DNA of 51,791 nucleotides from Sulfuricurvum sp. (GTDB lineage: Bacteria > Campylobacterota > Campylobacteria > Campylobacterales > Sulfurimonadaceae): contig NZ_JAQTQR010000009.1 in assembly GCF_028712165.1 (NCBI RefSeq), positions 1 through 51,791 on the forward strand, written 5' to 3'. The translations under genes were made by a program, and so were the position numbers. Within the stretch, counting starts at the first letter, position 1; each line of letters starts with the position of its first letter. The notes below the pieces were generated by a model. The model saw only the letters and a program-made list of their open reading frames with translations. It searched no databases and was not told where the DNA came from. Shown piece by piece: positions 36,716 to 46,227 of this stretch.

Positions 36716-38023
36716 TTGCAGCCTAATATCCTTGAAAAAAACTTCACGTTTCTCTTTACTCTCGGATTACTAATTGGCTTATTTTTTTCCTTCCTTTACG
36801 CAGATCATCAGATACTGATGGGGGATCATTTTCAGATGCTCCAGAAAGGCTATCTCGGAGCCAAAAACGGTATATGGATGGGGTATGGGAATGCTGCCAG
36901 TGTCGTCGGAAATGTCCCCGGTACCCTCTCAGCATTGGTTATCGGCGTCCCTCTCATGGTATGGGATTCGCCATGGGCACCTATGGTATTTCTAATCACA
37001 CTGCATTTGATCTCTTTTCTCCTCTTTGACTCTGTCATCAAACATATTTTTAACCCTACGATCCGTCTGGTGTTTTTACTTCTGTATTGGCTCAATCCAT
37101 GGTTTTTATATGAAAGTATGCTCTATAATCCTTCGTATCTTTTCGTCTTTAGCGCTTTGCATTTTTGGTCGGCATATCACATGCGCGAAAATAAATCATT
37201 CGGCTATACCTTTATCCATGTTCTTTCGATAGCGATGGCGATGCAGCTGCATTATTCGTGGATTATCCTCGCACTGATTTCTTTCTATCTTTTCCTACGA
37301 GGTGTTATCAAAGTCAACTGGTTTGCGATTCTAAGTGCCCTGATTGTCACCGTAGCATCATTGATCCCCTATTTTCATGATTATCTCTCCCACCCCGAAA
37401 TCCGACAAAATCCCGGAAACAAAGACGGAGCACGCTATATCGGATGGGGACTTGTGCACGTTTATCCCATCTTAAAGGCTATCCTCTACTGGTTCCGATA
37501 TGCTTCATTCTTCTTTAGTAACAAAGAGATTCTCGGCACTACGTTCGATTGGATTTCGACTTCTGTACAAATACAAAAAGCGACAGTATTCTCCTACAGA
37601 GCGATCGTTGATATTATCGGTGTCATAACCGTTTGGATAGCCTTAAAAGCAAACGGCTATAGCTGGAAAAGCATTAAGCCTATCGCTTTTTCACGATCTG
37701 TACCTCCCTCACCGCTGCAGTGGCTACTGCTTTACAGTGTCGGTGCCTTTATCGCCATTATTATCAGTGCTGGGCTCTCACCGATCGTATTTAGTCACTG
37801 GCATCTGATTATCGCATTTGGATTTGCATTATTCCCGATTTTGGTTTTTGTCGATCACTACCGTCAAAATAATACCCAACGGTTTTTGGTGTACCTCCTC
37901 GCGACTTTTATTTATTTCGGGTGTGTCAATCTGATCGCGGCAAATGACGGTGAAAAGTTTTCTCGAAAAGTAAACTATCAAACCCAAACGATTGAATACA
38001 TTCAAACACAATTGAGGTATTAA
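36716..38023 (+). CDS. Multi-span membrane glycosyltransferase (GT-C type)
   Basis: A 435-residue membrane protein with about eleven hydrophobic segments. The first extramembrane loop (residues about 28-50, YADHQILMGDHFQML) with acidic residues is where GT-C enzymes of the GT39 type place their catalytic acid. Start is TTG at 36716 after AAAGGAGA. Following GtrA and GtrB, it is the likely third component that transfers the lipid-linked sugar onto the polysaccharide on the periplasmic side. A truncated second copy of its last 59 codons lies at 43086-43265. Confidence 0.7.
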   Translation: MQPNILEKNFTFLFTLGLLIGLFFSFLYADHQILMGDHFQMLQKGYLGAKNGIWMGYGNAASVVGNVPGTLSALVIGVPLMVWDSPWAPMVFLITLHLISFLLFDSVIKHIFNPTIRLVFLLLYWLNPWFLYESMLYNPSYLFVFSALHFWSAYHMRENKSFGYTFIHVLSIAMAMQLHYSWIILALISFYLFLRGVIKVNWFAILSALIVTVASLIPYFHDYLSHPEIRQNPGNKDGARYIGWGLVHVYPILKAILYWFRYASFFFSNKEILGTTFDWISTSVQIQKATVFSYRAIVDIIGVITVWIALKANGYSWKSIKPIAFSRSVPPSPLQWLLLYSVGAFIAIIISAGLSPIVFSHWHLIIAFGFALFPILVFVDHYRQNNTQRFLVYLLATFIYFGCVNLIAANDGEKFSRKVNYQTQTIEYIQTQLRY

Positions 38024-38776
38024 GTGCAAAAAGAATTTTTATTACTGGAAGAAGTGATAAAAGAAAAATCCAAAGATGGACCAGTTTATTATATAGCCAA
38101 CCCCGGAAATTACGGAGACTCCCTGATACGCTATGCGACGCTAAAATTTTTTCGTGACATCGGTTTGAATTTTACAGAATTAAAATCATTCAAAATGAAA
38201 AAGCGTGAATGGTGGCCTACCCTATTCCAATCCAATGCCACATTAATATTTGGCGGTGGCGGAGCATGGTGCAATTTATGGAATCATGAAAAGTTAGTAA
38301 AAAAGATAAGCAAACGTTTTAGACATGTCATTGTTTTGCCCTCTACTTATGAAATAACTCCCTCCATTTCCAACGCAACGTTTTTTTGCCGTGGTAAGTT
38401 TGAGAGTAAAGAGTACCTCCCGGAAGCTTTGTTTTGCCATGATATGGCATTCTATCTAGGGAACATCTCAGCACCTGAGGGAAACGGAACCGGCTATTTT
38501 TTCAGGACAGATAAAGAGAGTGCCAACAAGGTGGAAATACCCCCATCAAACCATGATATCAGTGCTATAGGAGATCATAACACACCGATTTATTCTTTTT
38601 TCGATGAGCTTGCACAATTTTCCATTATAATGACAGATCGATTGCATGTTGCTATAGCATCCAGCCTGATGGGCAAAGAAGTACATCTATATGCAGGTTC
38701 TTATTTCAAAAACAAAGAAGTTTTTTTGTCTACTTTAAAAGAATATTTCCCTAATGTTCTTTTTCATAACGGTTAA
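38024..38776 (+). CDS. Polysaccharide pyruvyltransferase-family protein
   Basis: A 250-residue protein with the pattern of the CsaB/ExoV pyruvyltransferase family: N-terminal NPGNYGDSLIRYATLKFF, LIFGGGGAWCN in the middle and TDRLHVAIASSLMGKEVHL near the C terminus. It would add a pyruvate ketal to a sugar, or be a related transferase. Starts with GTG immediately after the preceding stop. Shorter than the usual family length of about 300, so the assignment to a precise reaction is open. Confidence 0.78.
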   Translation: MQKEFLLLEEVIKEKSKDGPVYYIANPGNYGDSLIRYATLKFFRDIGLNFTELKSFKMKKREWWPTLFQSNATLIFGGGGAWCNLWNHEKLVKKISKRFRHVIVLPSTYEITPSISNATFFCRGKFESKEYLPEALFCHDMAFYLGNISAPEGNGTGYFFRTDKESANKVEIPPSNHDISAIGDHNTPIYSFFDELAQFSIIMTDRLHVAIASSLMGKEVHLYAGSYFKNKEVFLSTLKEYFPNVLFHNG

Positions 38777-38785
38777 AGGCTTTTA

Positions 38786-39763
38786 ATGGCTCCAAAAGTA
38801 AGTGTTATCCTCCCCGTTTATAATGTTGCAGCATATCTCGAAGAGTGTCTGGATTCTATACTCTCACAAGATCTAAACGATATCGAAATTATCTGTGTCA
38901 ATGACGGCAGTACCGATACTTCTTTAGAGATACTCCAGCATTACGCGTCTAAAGATTCAAGAATCATCCTTTTCAACAAAGAGAATAACGGAGTGGGCAG
39001 TGCTCGTAACACCGGTTTGCAACAAGCAAAGGGGGAGTACATTTTCATCTCTGACAGTGACGACTACCTGCTTAAACCGACTGCTTTATTCCTTCTATAC
39101 ACTACTGCGTCCGAACAAAATTTAGATATTTTGAGTTTCGATTTTACCTTGGTCGGTGAAATAGAAAGCGAATATCGCTCGAAAAGCAAAGCAAATATCA
39201 TCAGTGATGGAAAAGAATTTTTAATACAGAGTGACAATATCGTGATGGTATGGAACAAGCTGTATAAACGAAGCTATCTCGATTCCATTCATTTTCTTTA
39301 TGCTGAGATTATCTATGAAGATGATGAATCTCTGCCAAGACTTTATATCAATGCTTCGCGAGTTATGCATCTTGACACGCTCCTATACGCCTACCGCCAA
39401 CGTTCAAACTCGATCATGAGACAAAAAATTTCTCTCAAACATTTTCATGGTCTTGCTGCTGTAATTGCAAGCTATAACACACTCTTCCAAAAAGAATCAC
39501 ACAGTGGATTTCGAAAATACCTCAAAAAACGCCTTTACGACTATCTCTTTCGATTCTATTATTTATCGCTCAATTATCGAGAATTCCCTGAAACGGCACA
39601 AATCTATAATGAGATCAAAAGGAATCTTTCCCTCTCAAAATTAGACCTGTTTTTTATCCATAATGATGAAAAATTCATCGTATCGACTCAAATAAAAAAT
39701 GAAAACAAATTTGCCCACCCTATGATTTATACGTTCAGAAAACTCAGAAAAATATTTTTTTAA
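38786..39763 (+). CDS. Glycosyltransferase family 2
   Basis: A 325-residue GT2 protein of the EpsJ/WfgS kind. GT-A domain about 1-210: SVILPVYNVAAYLEECLDS, NDGSTDTS, the D-x-D motif SDSDDYL and the acidic EDDESLPR catalytic block. The C-terminal part (about 215-325) is basic and helical. Starts 9 bases after the preceding gene. Acceptor and sugar unknown. Confidence 0.88.
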   Translation: MAPKVSVILPVYNVAAYLEECLDSILSQDLNDIEIICVNDGSTDTSLEILQHYASKDSRIILFNKENNGVGSARNTGLQQAKGEYIFISDSDDYLLKPTALFLLYTTASEQNLDILSFDFTLVGEIESEYRSKSKANIISDGKEFLIQSDNIVMVWNKLYKRSYLDSIHFLYAEIIYEDDESLPRLYINASRVMHLDTLLYAYRQRSNSIMRQKISLKHFHGLAAVIASYNTLFQKESHSGFRKYLKKRLYDYLFRFYYLSLNYREFPETAQIYNEIKRNLSLSKLDLFFIHNDEKFIVSTQIKNENKFAHPMIYTFRKLRKIFF

Positions 39764-39780
39764 TACGTTCAGGAGAGACT

Positions 39781-40852
39781 GTGTCAACCAAACAACCGAC
39801 CGCTATTATTTGCCTCTCTCACCATTCCGGAGGGATGGAAATCGACAGTATCAAGTTAGCAAAAAAACTAAGTGCCCACGTTCCGATCACACTTATAGCC
39901 AAAACGAACTGCTTTATCGCAAATTCCAAAGACGACTATGCAGGGTATAACAATATTGAGCTCGAAACCATTTCTTTTCGATCTTCTATGAGTTTGTCAA
40001 TCGTTTTAGGCGTACGGCGCATTGTGCAGGACAAAGGGATCAAAAATATAATTTTTTTCGGTGCAAGTGAACTCAAATCACTCTATTTCTCATTCCTTGG
40101 ACTTGATATCAACCTCATCGTCCGCCACGGTACGACCAAGTCCCGCCCAAAAAAAGATTGGTTTCACCGTCTAATTTACAGCAACGTTAATACTCACATC
40201 TCTATCTGCAAACATTTGCAAAAAAATGTCGAACACATCATCCCTTTTGGGAAGCAGACCAAATCGGTCATGATCTATCCCTCTTTAGAACTTTCAAAGA
40301 TCGAAAAAGCACCCCATGATACCCTTACTCTCATCCATGTAGGCAGAATTGCAAAAGGTAAAGGACAAGCCGATGCGATCCAAGCGTGTGAAATCCTCCA
40401 TAAAAAAAGGGATCGATTTTATTTTTTATCTTGTAGGAGGATTTGATGCACGTTATGAACAACCGTTTATGGAACTCTATAATTCCCTACCCTACAAAGA
40501 AAAAATCATACTTGTCGGATTTACAAAAAATGTTTCCGAGTATTATGCAAAAGCCGATATTTTTCTCTTTCCGAGTCACGGAGAAGGTCTGAGTAACGCC
40601 TTTTTGGAAGCTCTTGCCAATAATTTGGTCTGTATCACTTATAACAATACCTCATTCCCTGAGCTCCAAAAACTTGGGTTATATTGTCATTTATGCGACA
40701 ACCGAAATATCGAATCCGTCAAAAATACTTTATTGGAAAGTGGCACCCATCTTTCTGAAGAAATATCATCCGCTTCCGCTAACCGACAGATAATAGAACA
40801 TATCTTTAACACAGAGCGAGTGATCAGGGATTACCTCACGTTGTTAAAATAA
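39781..40852 (+). pseudogene. Glycosyltransferase (GT4-type) split by a frameshift
   Basis: Two overlapping frames together make one GT4 enzyme of about 356 residues. The first frame (GTG start at 39781, after AGGAGA) runs through an N-terminal Rossmann half and into LIHVGRIAKGKGQADAI, and leaves frame at 40446. The C-terminal half resumes in the next frame at 40409 with GIDFIFYLVGGF and contains the SHGEGLSNAFLEALA donor-binding block, ending at 40852. The break lies in a run of seven A residues (40402-40408); removing one A restores a continuous frame. It is either a real inactivating mutation, a sequencing error, or a slippage-corrected or phase-variable gene. Confidence 0.8.
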
Positions 40853-40858
40853 AAAACG

Positions 40859-41941
40859 TTACGGCTCCATTAATTCCATATATGTACGCATAATGGTTTC
40901 AGGCAAAAATCTATCCATCAACGTATTAGGGATAACATAAGGGTTACAATAGACCATCTGTAGAGCTTCCGAGAGTTTTTCTGCATTATTAATAGGAACC
41001 AAGTACTCTACAAGTGAGTCTGTCATAATTTCATTCGGTCCTGATTTGCAATCGGTACTGACGACAGGAGTCCCAAGCATCAACGCTTCTACGATAACAT
41101 TACCAAAGCCCTCATATTCAGAGGACATTACCAGCATCTTTGCATTTTTTATGACTGGAAACGGATTCTGGATAAATCCGCATATTATCACCTTCTCTTT
41201 CACTCCAAACTCATCAATCCATGCGATGATCCTATCTCTCTGGTTTCCGTCTCCAACCAGTACCAGCTTTGTATCGAGGCCTGAGAAGGCAAATGCTTTT
41301 AGTAAAATATCATGACGTTTTGCCGGGTCAAACCGTCCGACATGGACGATATAGTCGTCCTCTTGAACCGGATTTGGTTCTAACGCCAAACGAGCTATAC
41401 GCTCACGATCAATCGGGTTATAGATCGTTTGTATGGATTGAGGTTTAACCCCTATGGTCGTCAGCAGATCATCTTTGATCCCATCAGAAACTGTGATAAT
41501 ATTCAGCCCGTTGTAAATCTTGTGCAATGAACGTTTTTTAAAAAAAAGTCTTACCCCTTTTCGGTTTTTAAATGCGGTCTGGGAGAGTGTCGAATGGATA
41601 CAATGATAGAGGTTCGGATGATTATATCCACGCATCAATCTCGTTGCTTTTTGCAATTCAACCAGTATCAAATCATACTCATAGCCGTTTTCTTTGATGA
41701 GATTATCTATCTTGCGATGGAGTTTGTTGCGATATCGTGTGTAATCCATAAACGATTTTTTAAAATCTAGGATATGAAGATTTATCTCACTCGGAATTCC
41801 CAATAGGACAACATTGTCACATACTATCAGATCCACATCATATCCGTTGTCCACAAATCTCCGGGCAAGCGTGAGGGTGATTTGCTCAGCCCCCCCTATT
41901 CCCATCGAATCAATAACGAATAAAATATTTTTATTCTGCAA
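40859..41941 (-). CDS. Glycosyltransferase family 4
   Basis: A 360-residue GT-B enzyme. N-terminal GIGGAEQITLTLARRF, linker, then the donor half with HVGRFDPAKRHDILLKAF and the E-x7-E motif in SSEYEGFGNVIVEALMLGTP. Similar to WbpH/LPS-core type transferases. Convergent with the frameshifted gene, six bases apart. No strong ribosome site. Confidence 0.88.
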   Translation of the reverse strand: MQNKNILFVIDSMGIGGAEQITLTLARRFVDNGYDVDLIVCDNVVLLGIPSEINLHILDFKKSFMDYTRYRNKLHRKIDNLIKENGYEYDLILVELQKATRLMRGYNHPNLYHCIHSTLSQTAFKNRKGVRLFFKKRSLHKIYNGLNIITVSDGIKDDLLTTIGVKPQSIQTIYNPIDRERIARLALEPNPVQEDDYIVHVGRFDPAKRHDILLKAFAFSGLDTKLVLVGDGNQRDRIIAWIDEFGVKEKVIICGFIQNPFPVIKNAKMLVMSSEYEGFGNVIVEALMLGTPVVSTDCKSGPNEIMTDSLVEYLVPINNAEKLSEALQMVYCNPYVIPNTLMDRFLPETIMRTYMELMEP

Positions 41942-42017
41942 ATTTTATCCCATATATGTTTTTAGAAATTTTATCCGAAAGAGCTAAAAAGCGAGCATAA
42001 ACAGTTTAAAATTATTT

Positions 42018-42938
42018 CTAAATATTGAGCAATTCCTTCAACTTCGCCTTAATCTTTCTTCTCTTTTGTTTAATCCGTGCTCTCCACTCTTTATATAAGA
42101 CCTTCAGCTTATCTTTGTGTAAAGCTCCTGCCCATGGCGTTTGAAGCAGATATACCCCATATTCTACATTTGATGGATGTTTACATGTATAAGAGTCAGG
42201 CTTTATCCAGGTAAAATGGATGATATAAGGGTTATTAAGACACTCTTCAAATTCATTCTCTGAATAATCAGTCTGAATAAAAGATTCGAAATCGTATATA
42301 TTTGCGATCTGGTTCCATTTTGGATGAAGAAGCTTCCATTTGTTTTGCAATATTACATTCAATGCGTCTTGATCATGAAAAAACATTCTCTCATGTTCAT
42401 TGCTGGCAAATTCAAGAACCTTATGAGGAATATTATCCTCTCGCCATTTATTACAATTGATCAATAGCATACCGGAATTAAAATACGGTGCCGTTTCCGG
42501 CATACCAAGCGCACGGTTTCGACTCCGGTCCATCATAGGTTCCCGAACTGCCATCAAATACCAATCTTCGATATTGACATCATAAAGTTGGGAGATATCC
42601 TGCTTAATGAGCATGTCGCAATCCAAATAAAGCACTTTTCCAACATCTATAATATCAGGAATAAGTACTCGCGCATACGTAACAGGAGAAAGTATATGAC
42701 CCCTCAAATATACTTTTTCAAAAAGAGAAGCATCTATTATAAGAAATTCAATTTCTTTTGCAAATTTTTCTACGATCGCTCGCAATCCCGCTTTATTTTT
42801 CTTACTCAGTTTGACAATCATGACATGAACAACAATCTCTCTAAGTGGATCAGCATGTTCCAAAAGAGAAAGTAGAGCAACGCTCAAATGTTTGACATAA
42901 TTATCATCGCATCCAAATGCTATGTGAATCGTATCCAA
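42018..42938 (-). CDS. Glycosyltransferase family 8
   Basis: A 306-residue LgtC-like retaining transferase. GT8 features: HIAFGCDDNYVKHL at the N terminus, the D-x-D motif in VLYLDCDMLI, a FNSGMLLINC block, the DQDALN motif, and the C-terminal HFTWIKPDSYTCKHP. It ends in a basic tail (KQKRRKIKAKLKELL) probably binding the membrane. Likely adds glucose or galactose to an LPS core or O-antigen. Confidence 0.9.
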   Translation of the reverse strand: MDTIHIAFGCDDNYVKHLSVALLSLLEHADPLREIVVHVMIVKLSKKNKAGLRAIVEKFAKEIEFLIIDASLFEKVYLRGHILSPVTYARVLIPDIIDVGKVLYLDCDMLIKQDISQLYDVNIEDWYLMAVREPMMDRSRNRALGMPETAPYFNSGMLLINCNKWREDNIPHKVLEFASNEHERMFFHDQDALNVILQNKWKLLHPKWNQIANIYDFESFIQTDYSENEFEECLNNPYIIHFTWIKPDSYTCKHPSNVEYGVYLLQTPWAGALHKDKLKVLYKEWRARIKQKRRKIKAKLKELLNI

Positions 42939-42942
42939 TTTT

Positions 42943-43075
42943 TATCCCCTCTCTACAAATGTTTGAAACGTTGCTAAAACAAGCTCAACTAATGGGATCG
43001 AACCATCCACATTATGTACATCGCTATGCATCTTAGGATTCAGTAAATACCGGTACGGAACGGCTGGAAAAAAGT
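42943..43075 (-). pseudogene. 3' remnant of a GT9 (heptosyltransferase-family) gene
   Basis: Read on the minus strand, this gives about 43 codons ending in TAA at 42943. They begin FFPAVPYRYL and continue through DVHNVDGSIP and VFVERG-like residues. The start matches the GIFFNTVPYRYWPRDGL segment of the intact GT9 gene at 50608-51630, and the positions of the following blocks agree. No upstream part is present: the sequence stops at a junction with the remnant at 43086. Confidence 0.65.
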
Positions 43076-43085
43076 TCCGACCGCT

Positions 43086-43265
43086 TTTATCGATCACTAT
43101 CGTAAAAATAATACGCAACGGTTTTTAGTGTACCTCCTCCCAACTTTTATCTGTTTCTGGTGTATTAACCTCATTGCAGCAAATGACAGTGAACAGTTTT
43201 CTCGAAAAGTAACCTATCAAACCCAAACGATTGAATATATTCAGAGCCAATTAAATAAAGAATGA
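43086..43265 (+). pseudogene. 3' remnant of the GT-C membrane glycosyltransferase gene
   Basis: On the plus strand 59 codons and a TGA reproduce the last residues of the gene at 36716-38023: FIDHYRKNNTQRFLVYLL, then INLIAANDSEQFSRKV and TYQTQTIEYIQSQL. Most residues are identical; substitutions are scattered. The fragment begins abruptly next to the GT9 remnant on the other strand, which marks an old recombination or deletion junction. Confidence 0.85.
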
Positions 43266-43298
43266 CGATGATTACAGTACTTTATTAATAGCTTCCTT

Positions 43299-44390
43299 CT
43301 AAAGCAATCCATTTCGAATTAAAAAATTTGAAATATACCGTTTAATTTTATATCTCAAACTTGTTTTTATTTTTATTTTACAAGTAGAAGATTCCGATTC
43401 TATTGAATCAAAATAATCTATTAGCAATCCTTTAAAATACATACTGGCACACATTTCAACATCTTCCGCTTCGCCCCAAGCAATTTTATCATTATATGGA
43501 GATTCCAATATAATATTTTTATTAAAAATTGTCAAACCTCCATCAATATATGGGACCCTTTTTTGCATATAATATAAAAAATCATGAGTAATATTTCCAG
43601 CAGGAATTCCATCAACAGGATATTTTATAATATCATATGAAGTAATTAAACTAAAATCTAAATATTTTTCTTTAGACCCTTTTTGATCTACTAAAACTTT
43701 AGTGGTTGAAAGATCAAATTTTTTCTTGAATGTCTCCATCGCAAAATCTTTTGCATATAAAATACGAGTGTGACTGATTGCAACAATATTATATTTTGTT
43801 TGTAAAAATAAATAATTTTTTTTAGCCGTAATCAGAAATCTTTTATTCGAAGTTAAATCATAAGGTATATAGTATATATTTTTGGAGTTGAATTGTGTTA
43901 AATAATCATTAGCTTCAAAATTAGAAGGGCCACAAATTAAAATTTCATATTCATAGTGATTCAAATTGATATTTTCTAGAATGCTTAAAATTGAATTCGT
44001 CAATTGTTCTTCTTCATTATTAGCTGCACCGTAGATGATCCCGAATGAGAACCCATTATTGGTATATCTATCCTGAATTTTTTTAGCTTTTAAATATCCT
44101 TTCGAATCATCTAACTCAACTAATTCAATATCATCTCCTAAAGATTTAAAAAACTCTAATCTTACTTGCCAAAAGGCAATGCGTTTATGTGAAGCTTTTG
44201 AGTTTTTAGAAAAATCTTCCTCAATAATTAAACTTCCATTAATTTTTAATGCCCAAAAAGCATATTTTATTGCATATCGCATTACTCCTAAATACTTCAA
44301 TAAACTAGTATCAATTACGACTTCGTCATATTGATCATAAACAAATTGAATGGTATAAATATCCTCTATAGCCCTAATAGTAAATTGCAT
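43299..44390 (-). CDS. AT-rich protein with glycosyltransferase-2-like domain
   Basis: A 363-residue protein. Residues about 1-115 recall the C-terminal half of a methyltransferase-like fold (EVVIDTSLLKYL and ALKINGSLIIEED) but with no clear SAM site. Residues about 120-350 look like a GT-A glycosyltransferase: FGIIYGAANNEEEQL, then YEILICGPSN, and the acidic WGEAEDVEMCASMYFKG motif typical of the C-terminal catalytic part. Codon use is much more AT-rich than the flanking genes and no good ribosome site is seen, suggesting recent acquisition. Function in surface glycan synthesis is likely from context only. Confidence 0.6.
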   Translation of the reverse strand: MQFTIRAIEDIYTIQFVYDQYDEVVIDTSLLKYLGVMRYAIKYAFWALKINGSLIIEEDFSKNSKASHKRIAFWQVRLEFFKSLGDDIELVELDDSKGYLKAKKIQDRYTNNGFSFGIIYGAANNEEEQLTNSILSILENINLNHYEYEILICGPSNFEANDYLTQFNSKNIYYIPYDLTSNKRFLITAKKNYLFLQTKYNIVAISHTRILYAKDFAMETFKKKFDLSTTKVLVDQKGSKEKYLDFSLITSYDIIKYPVDGIPAGNITHDFLYYMQKRVPYIDGGLTIFNKNIILESPYNDKIAWGEAEDVEMCASMYFKGLLIDYFDSIESESSTCKIKIKTSLRYKIKRYISNFLIRNGLL

Positions 44391-44614
44391 TTATATAACC
44401 TTTTATATAATATTTTTTATTTGTTTTTCGTTGAATGCAATAATTACTTTCACTGTGATTCCAAATATACGATACATCTAAGTTCTCCATTCTTGTAGCT
44501 TATTTAAAAAAACTTAGAAAATAACTTTTTCTTTTCAGATTGATAAGGATATCATGCTACAATATGCAATTAAATTAAAAAAAACTATTTTTCTAAAATT
44601 ATAGTCTATAAAGA

Positions 44615-45595
44615 ATGACAATGGTTTCAACGAGTGATATTTCTGTTGTTGTACAAGGCCCTATTAATGAGTTTACAAGACGGACATTGCAATCAGTCCG
44701 TGAAATTTTACCTGGGGCTGAACTTATACTTAGTACATGGAAAGAAAGTGATCTAAAAAATCTTGATTATGATACGCTAAAATTAAATGATGACCCAGGA
44801 GGATATGAATTTTGCCTCGATTGTGGCCAATTGTATAATGTGAATAGATTGATTGTCAGTACACGTGAAGGTGTTAAAATTGCTAAAAGACGTTATGTAC
44901 TAAAACTAAGATCTGATATGGAACTTCATAGCAATGATTTTATCAATTATTTTCATTCTTTTCCGACTAAAACGAAATATACATTTTTAAACAAAAAAAT
45001 ATTAATTGGAAATATATATACAAGAAATCCGCATCATAGTTACGACAAAATGCTTTTTCACATTGGTGATTTTTTTTATTTTGGTTTGAAAGAAGATATC
45101 TTAACGATTTTCGATATTGAACTAGCATCTCAAAATGTTGCTTTATACTTTCGAGATCATAAGTTCAATCCAAAAGAGAACACAAAAATATTTTGTAAAT
45201 ATTTTCCAGAACAATATATTTGGATTTCTTTTATACAAAAATTTCATCCAATTAATATAGAACATCGATTTGATTCAAACAAATATCTAATAGATTTACA
45301 TGATAAGATACTAGTATCAAATTGTATTTTGATTGACTTAAAAAAAAGTGGCATTGATTGTTTAAAATATCCCATCAATAAAATAAAAGATAAAGACTTA
45401 ATCTCTCAGAATGACTATATCTATCTTTATAATAAGATATGTAATGAGAAGATAGATTTAGAATCTTTTATATATTTTGCAACAAAAAAAGTCTTTTATT
45501 ATATGAAACTTTTCTATATGGTGATAAAATACCCTGAACGACGAATCAGACACTATATAAGAGGTAAACTCAATAGGACAACAAAGAAGATATAA
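44615..45595 (+). CDS. WavE-family LPS/glycan biosynthesis protein
   Basis: A 326-residue protein with the WavE (LPS core, Vibrio) pattern: VVVQGPINEFTRRTLQSVR, LILSTW, DDPGG, then VKIAKRRYVLKLRSDMEL. These are the acceptor/donor blocks of a glycosyltransferase-like fold. The C-terminal third is basic and aromatic and may bind the membrane. Strongly AT-rich. Two ATG codons (44615, 44621) are possible starts. It shares one base with the next gene. Confidence 0.78.
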   Translation: MTMVSTSDISVVVQGPINEFTRRTLQSVREILPGAELILSTWKESDLKNLDYDTLKLNDDPGGYEFCLDCGQLYNVNRLIVSTREGVKIAKRRYVLKLRSDMELHSNDFINYFHSFPTKTKYTFLNKKILIGNIYTRNPHHSYDKMLFHIGDFFYFGLKEDILTIFDIELASQNVALYFRDHKFNPKENTKIFCKYFPEQYIWISFIQKFHPINIEHRFDSNKYLIDLHDKILVSNCILIDLKKSGIDCLKYPINKIKDKDLISQNDYIYLYNKICNEKIDLESFIYFATKKVFYYMKLFYMVIKYPERRIRHYIRGKLNRTTKKI

Positions 45596-46227
45596 TGATT
45601 ATTCTCTCGCATCGAGGCTTCTGGAAAGAAGTGGATGAAAAAAACTTAGAAGTTGCATTTGAACGTAGTTTTTCACTTGGGTTTGGAACCGAAACTGATA
45701 TCCGTGATTATAAAGGAGAGTTAGTTATCTCACATGATATCGCAAATGAAAATTGTATCAGTGTATTTAATTTTCTTGAAATTTATATGAGCTATAACTT
45801 ATCTGTACCTTTGGCCTTAAATATTAAAGCTGATGGCCTACAAACTAAACTCAAAGAGTTATTGGATCACTTCAAAATTACTAACTATTTTGTCTTTGAC
45901 ATGTCAGTTCCTGATAGTTTAGGCTATATTAAACAAGGGATTAATACTTTTACACGCCAAAGTGAGTACGAAAAAGAACAACCATTTTATGAAGAAGCTT
46001 GCGGGGTGTGGCTTGATGAATTTCATACTCACTGGATAACGAAAGAAATTATTGAAAATCATCTTAAAAATAAAAAACAAATTTGTATAGTTTCTCCTGA
46101 TTTACATAAACGAGATTACAAGAATGAATGGGTTCATTATAAAGAAATAGAAAAAGAGCTAGGGGTCATGAATCTTATGCTCTGTACTGATTATCCAGAA
46201 GAAGCAAAGGAATTTTTCTATGAGTAA
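45595..46227 (+). CDS. Glycerophosphodiester phosphodiesterase-like protein
   Basis: A 210-residue protein of the GDPD/PLC-like barrel fold. The N-terminal HRG (H6, R7), the metal ligands E33-x-D35 (TETDIRDYKG) and H47-D48 (ISHDI) match the family; the C-terminal CTDYPEEAKEF block fits the usual barrel end. Shorter than typical GDPDs. Cytoplasmic, with no signal peptide. First of six genes coupled by overlaps in a sugar-activation cassette; may act on a glycerol-phosphate or related phosphodiester in glycan building. Confidence 0.75.
   Translation: MIILSHRGFWKEVDEKNLEVAFERSFSLGFGTETDIRDYKGELVISHDIANENCISVFNFLEIYMSYNLSVPLALNIKADGLQTKLKELLDHFKITNYFVFDMSVPDSLGYIKQGINTFTRQSEYEKEQPFYEEACGVWLDEFHTHWITKEIIENHLKNKKQICIVSPDLHKRDYKNEWVHYKEIEKELGVMNLMLCTDYPEEAKEFFYE

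Noticed and set aside
40402-40408. Programmed -1 ribosomal frameshifting at the A7 tract
   Set aside because: The shift needed is +1 (one base skipped), opposite to the classical -1 slippery heptamer, and no stimulatory pseudoknot is obvious; slippage in transcription or mutation is simpler.
40349-40852. The C-terminal GT4 half as an independent gene starting at 40349
   Set aside because: The first residues in that frame are antisense to sense coding in the first half and match no GT4; homology begins only at the A7 tract, so it is one broken gene.
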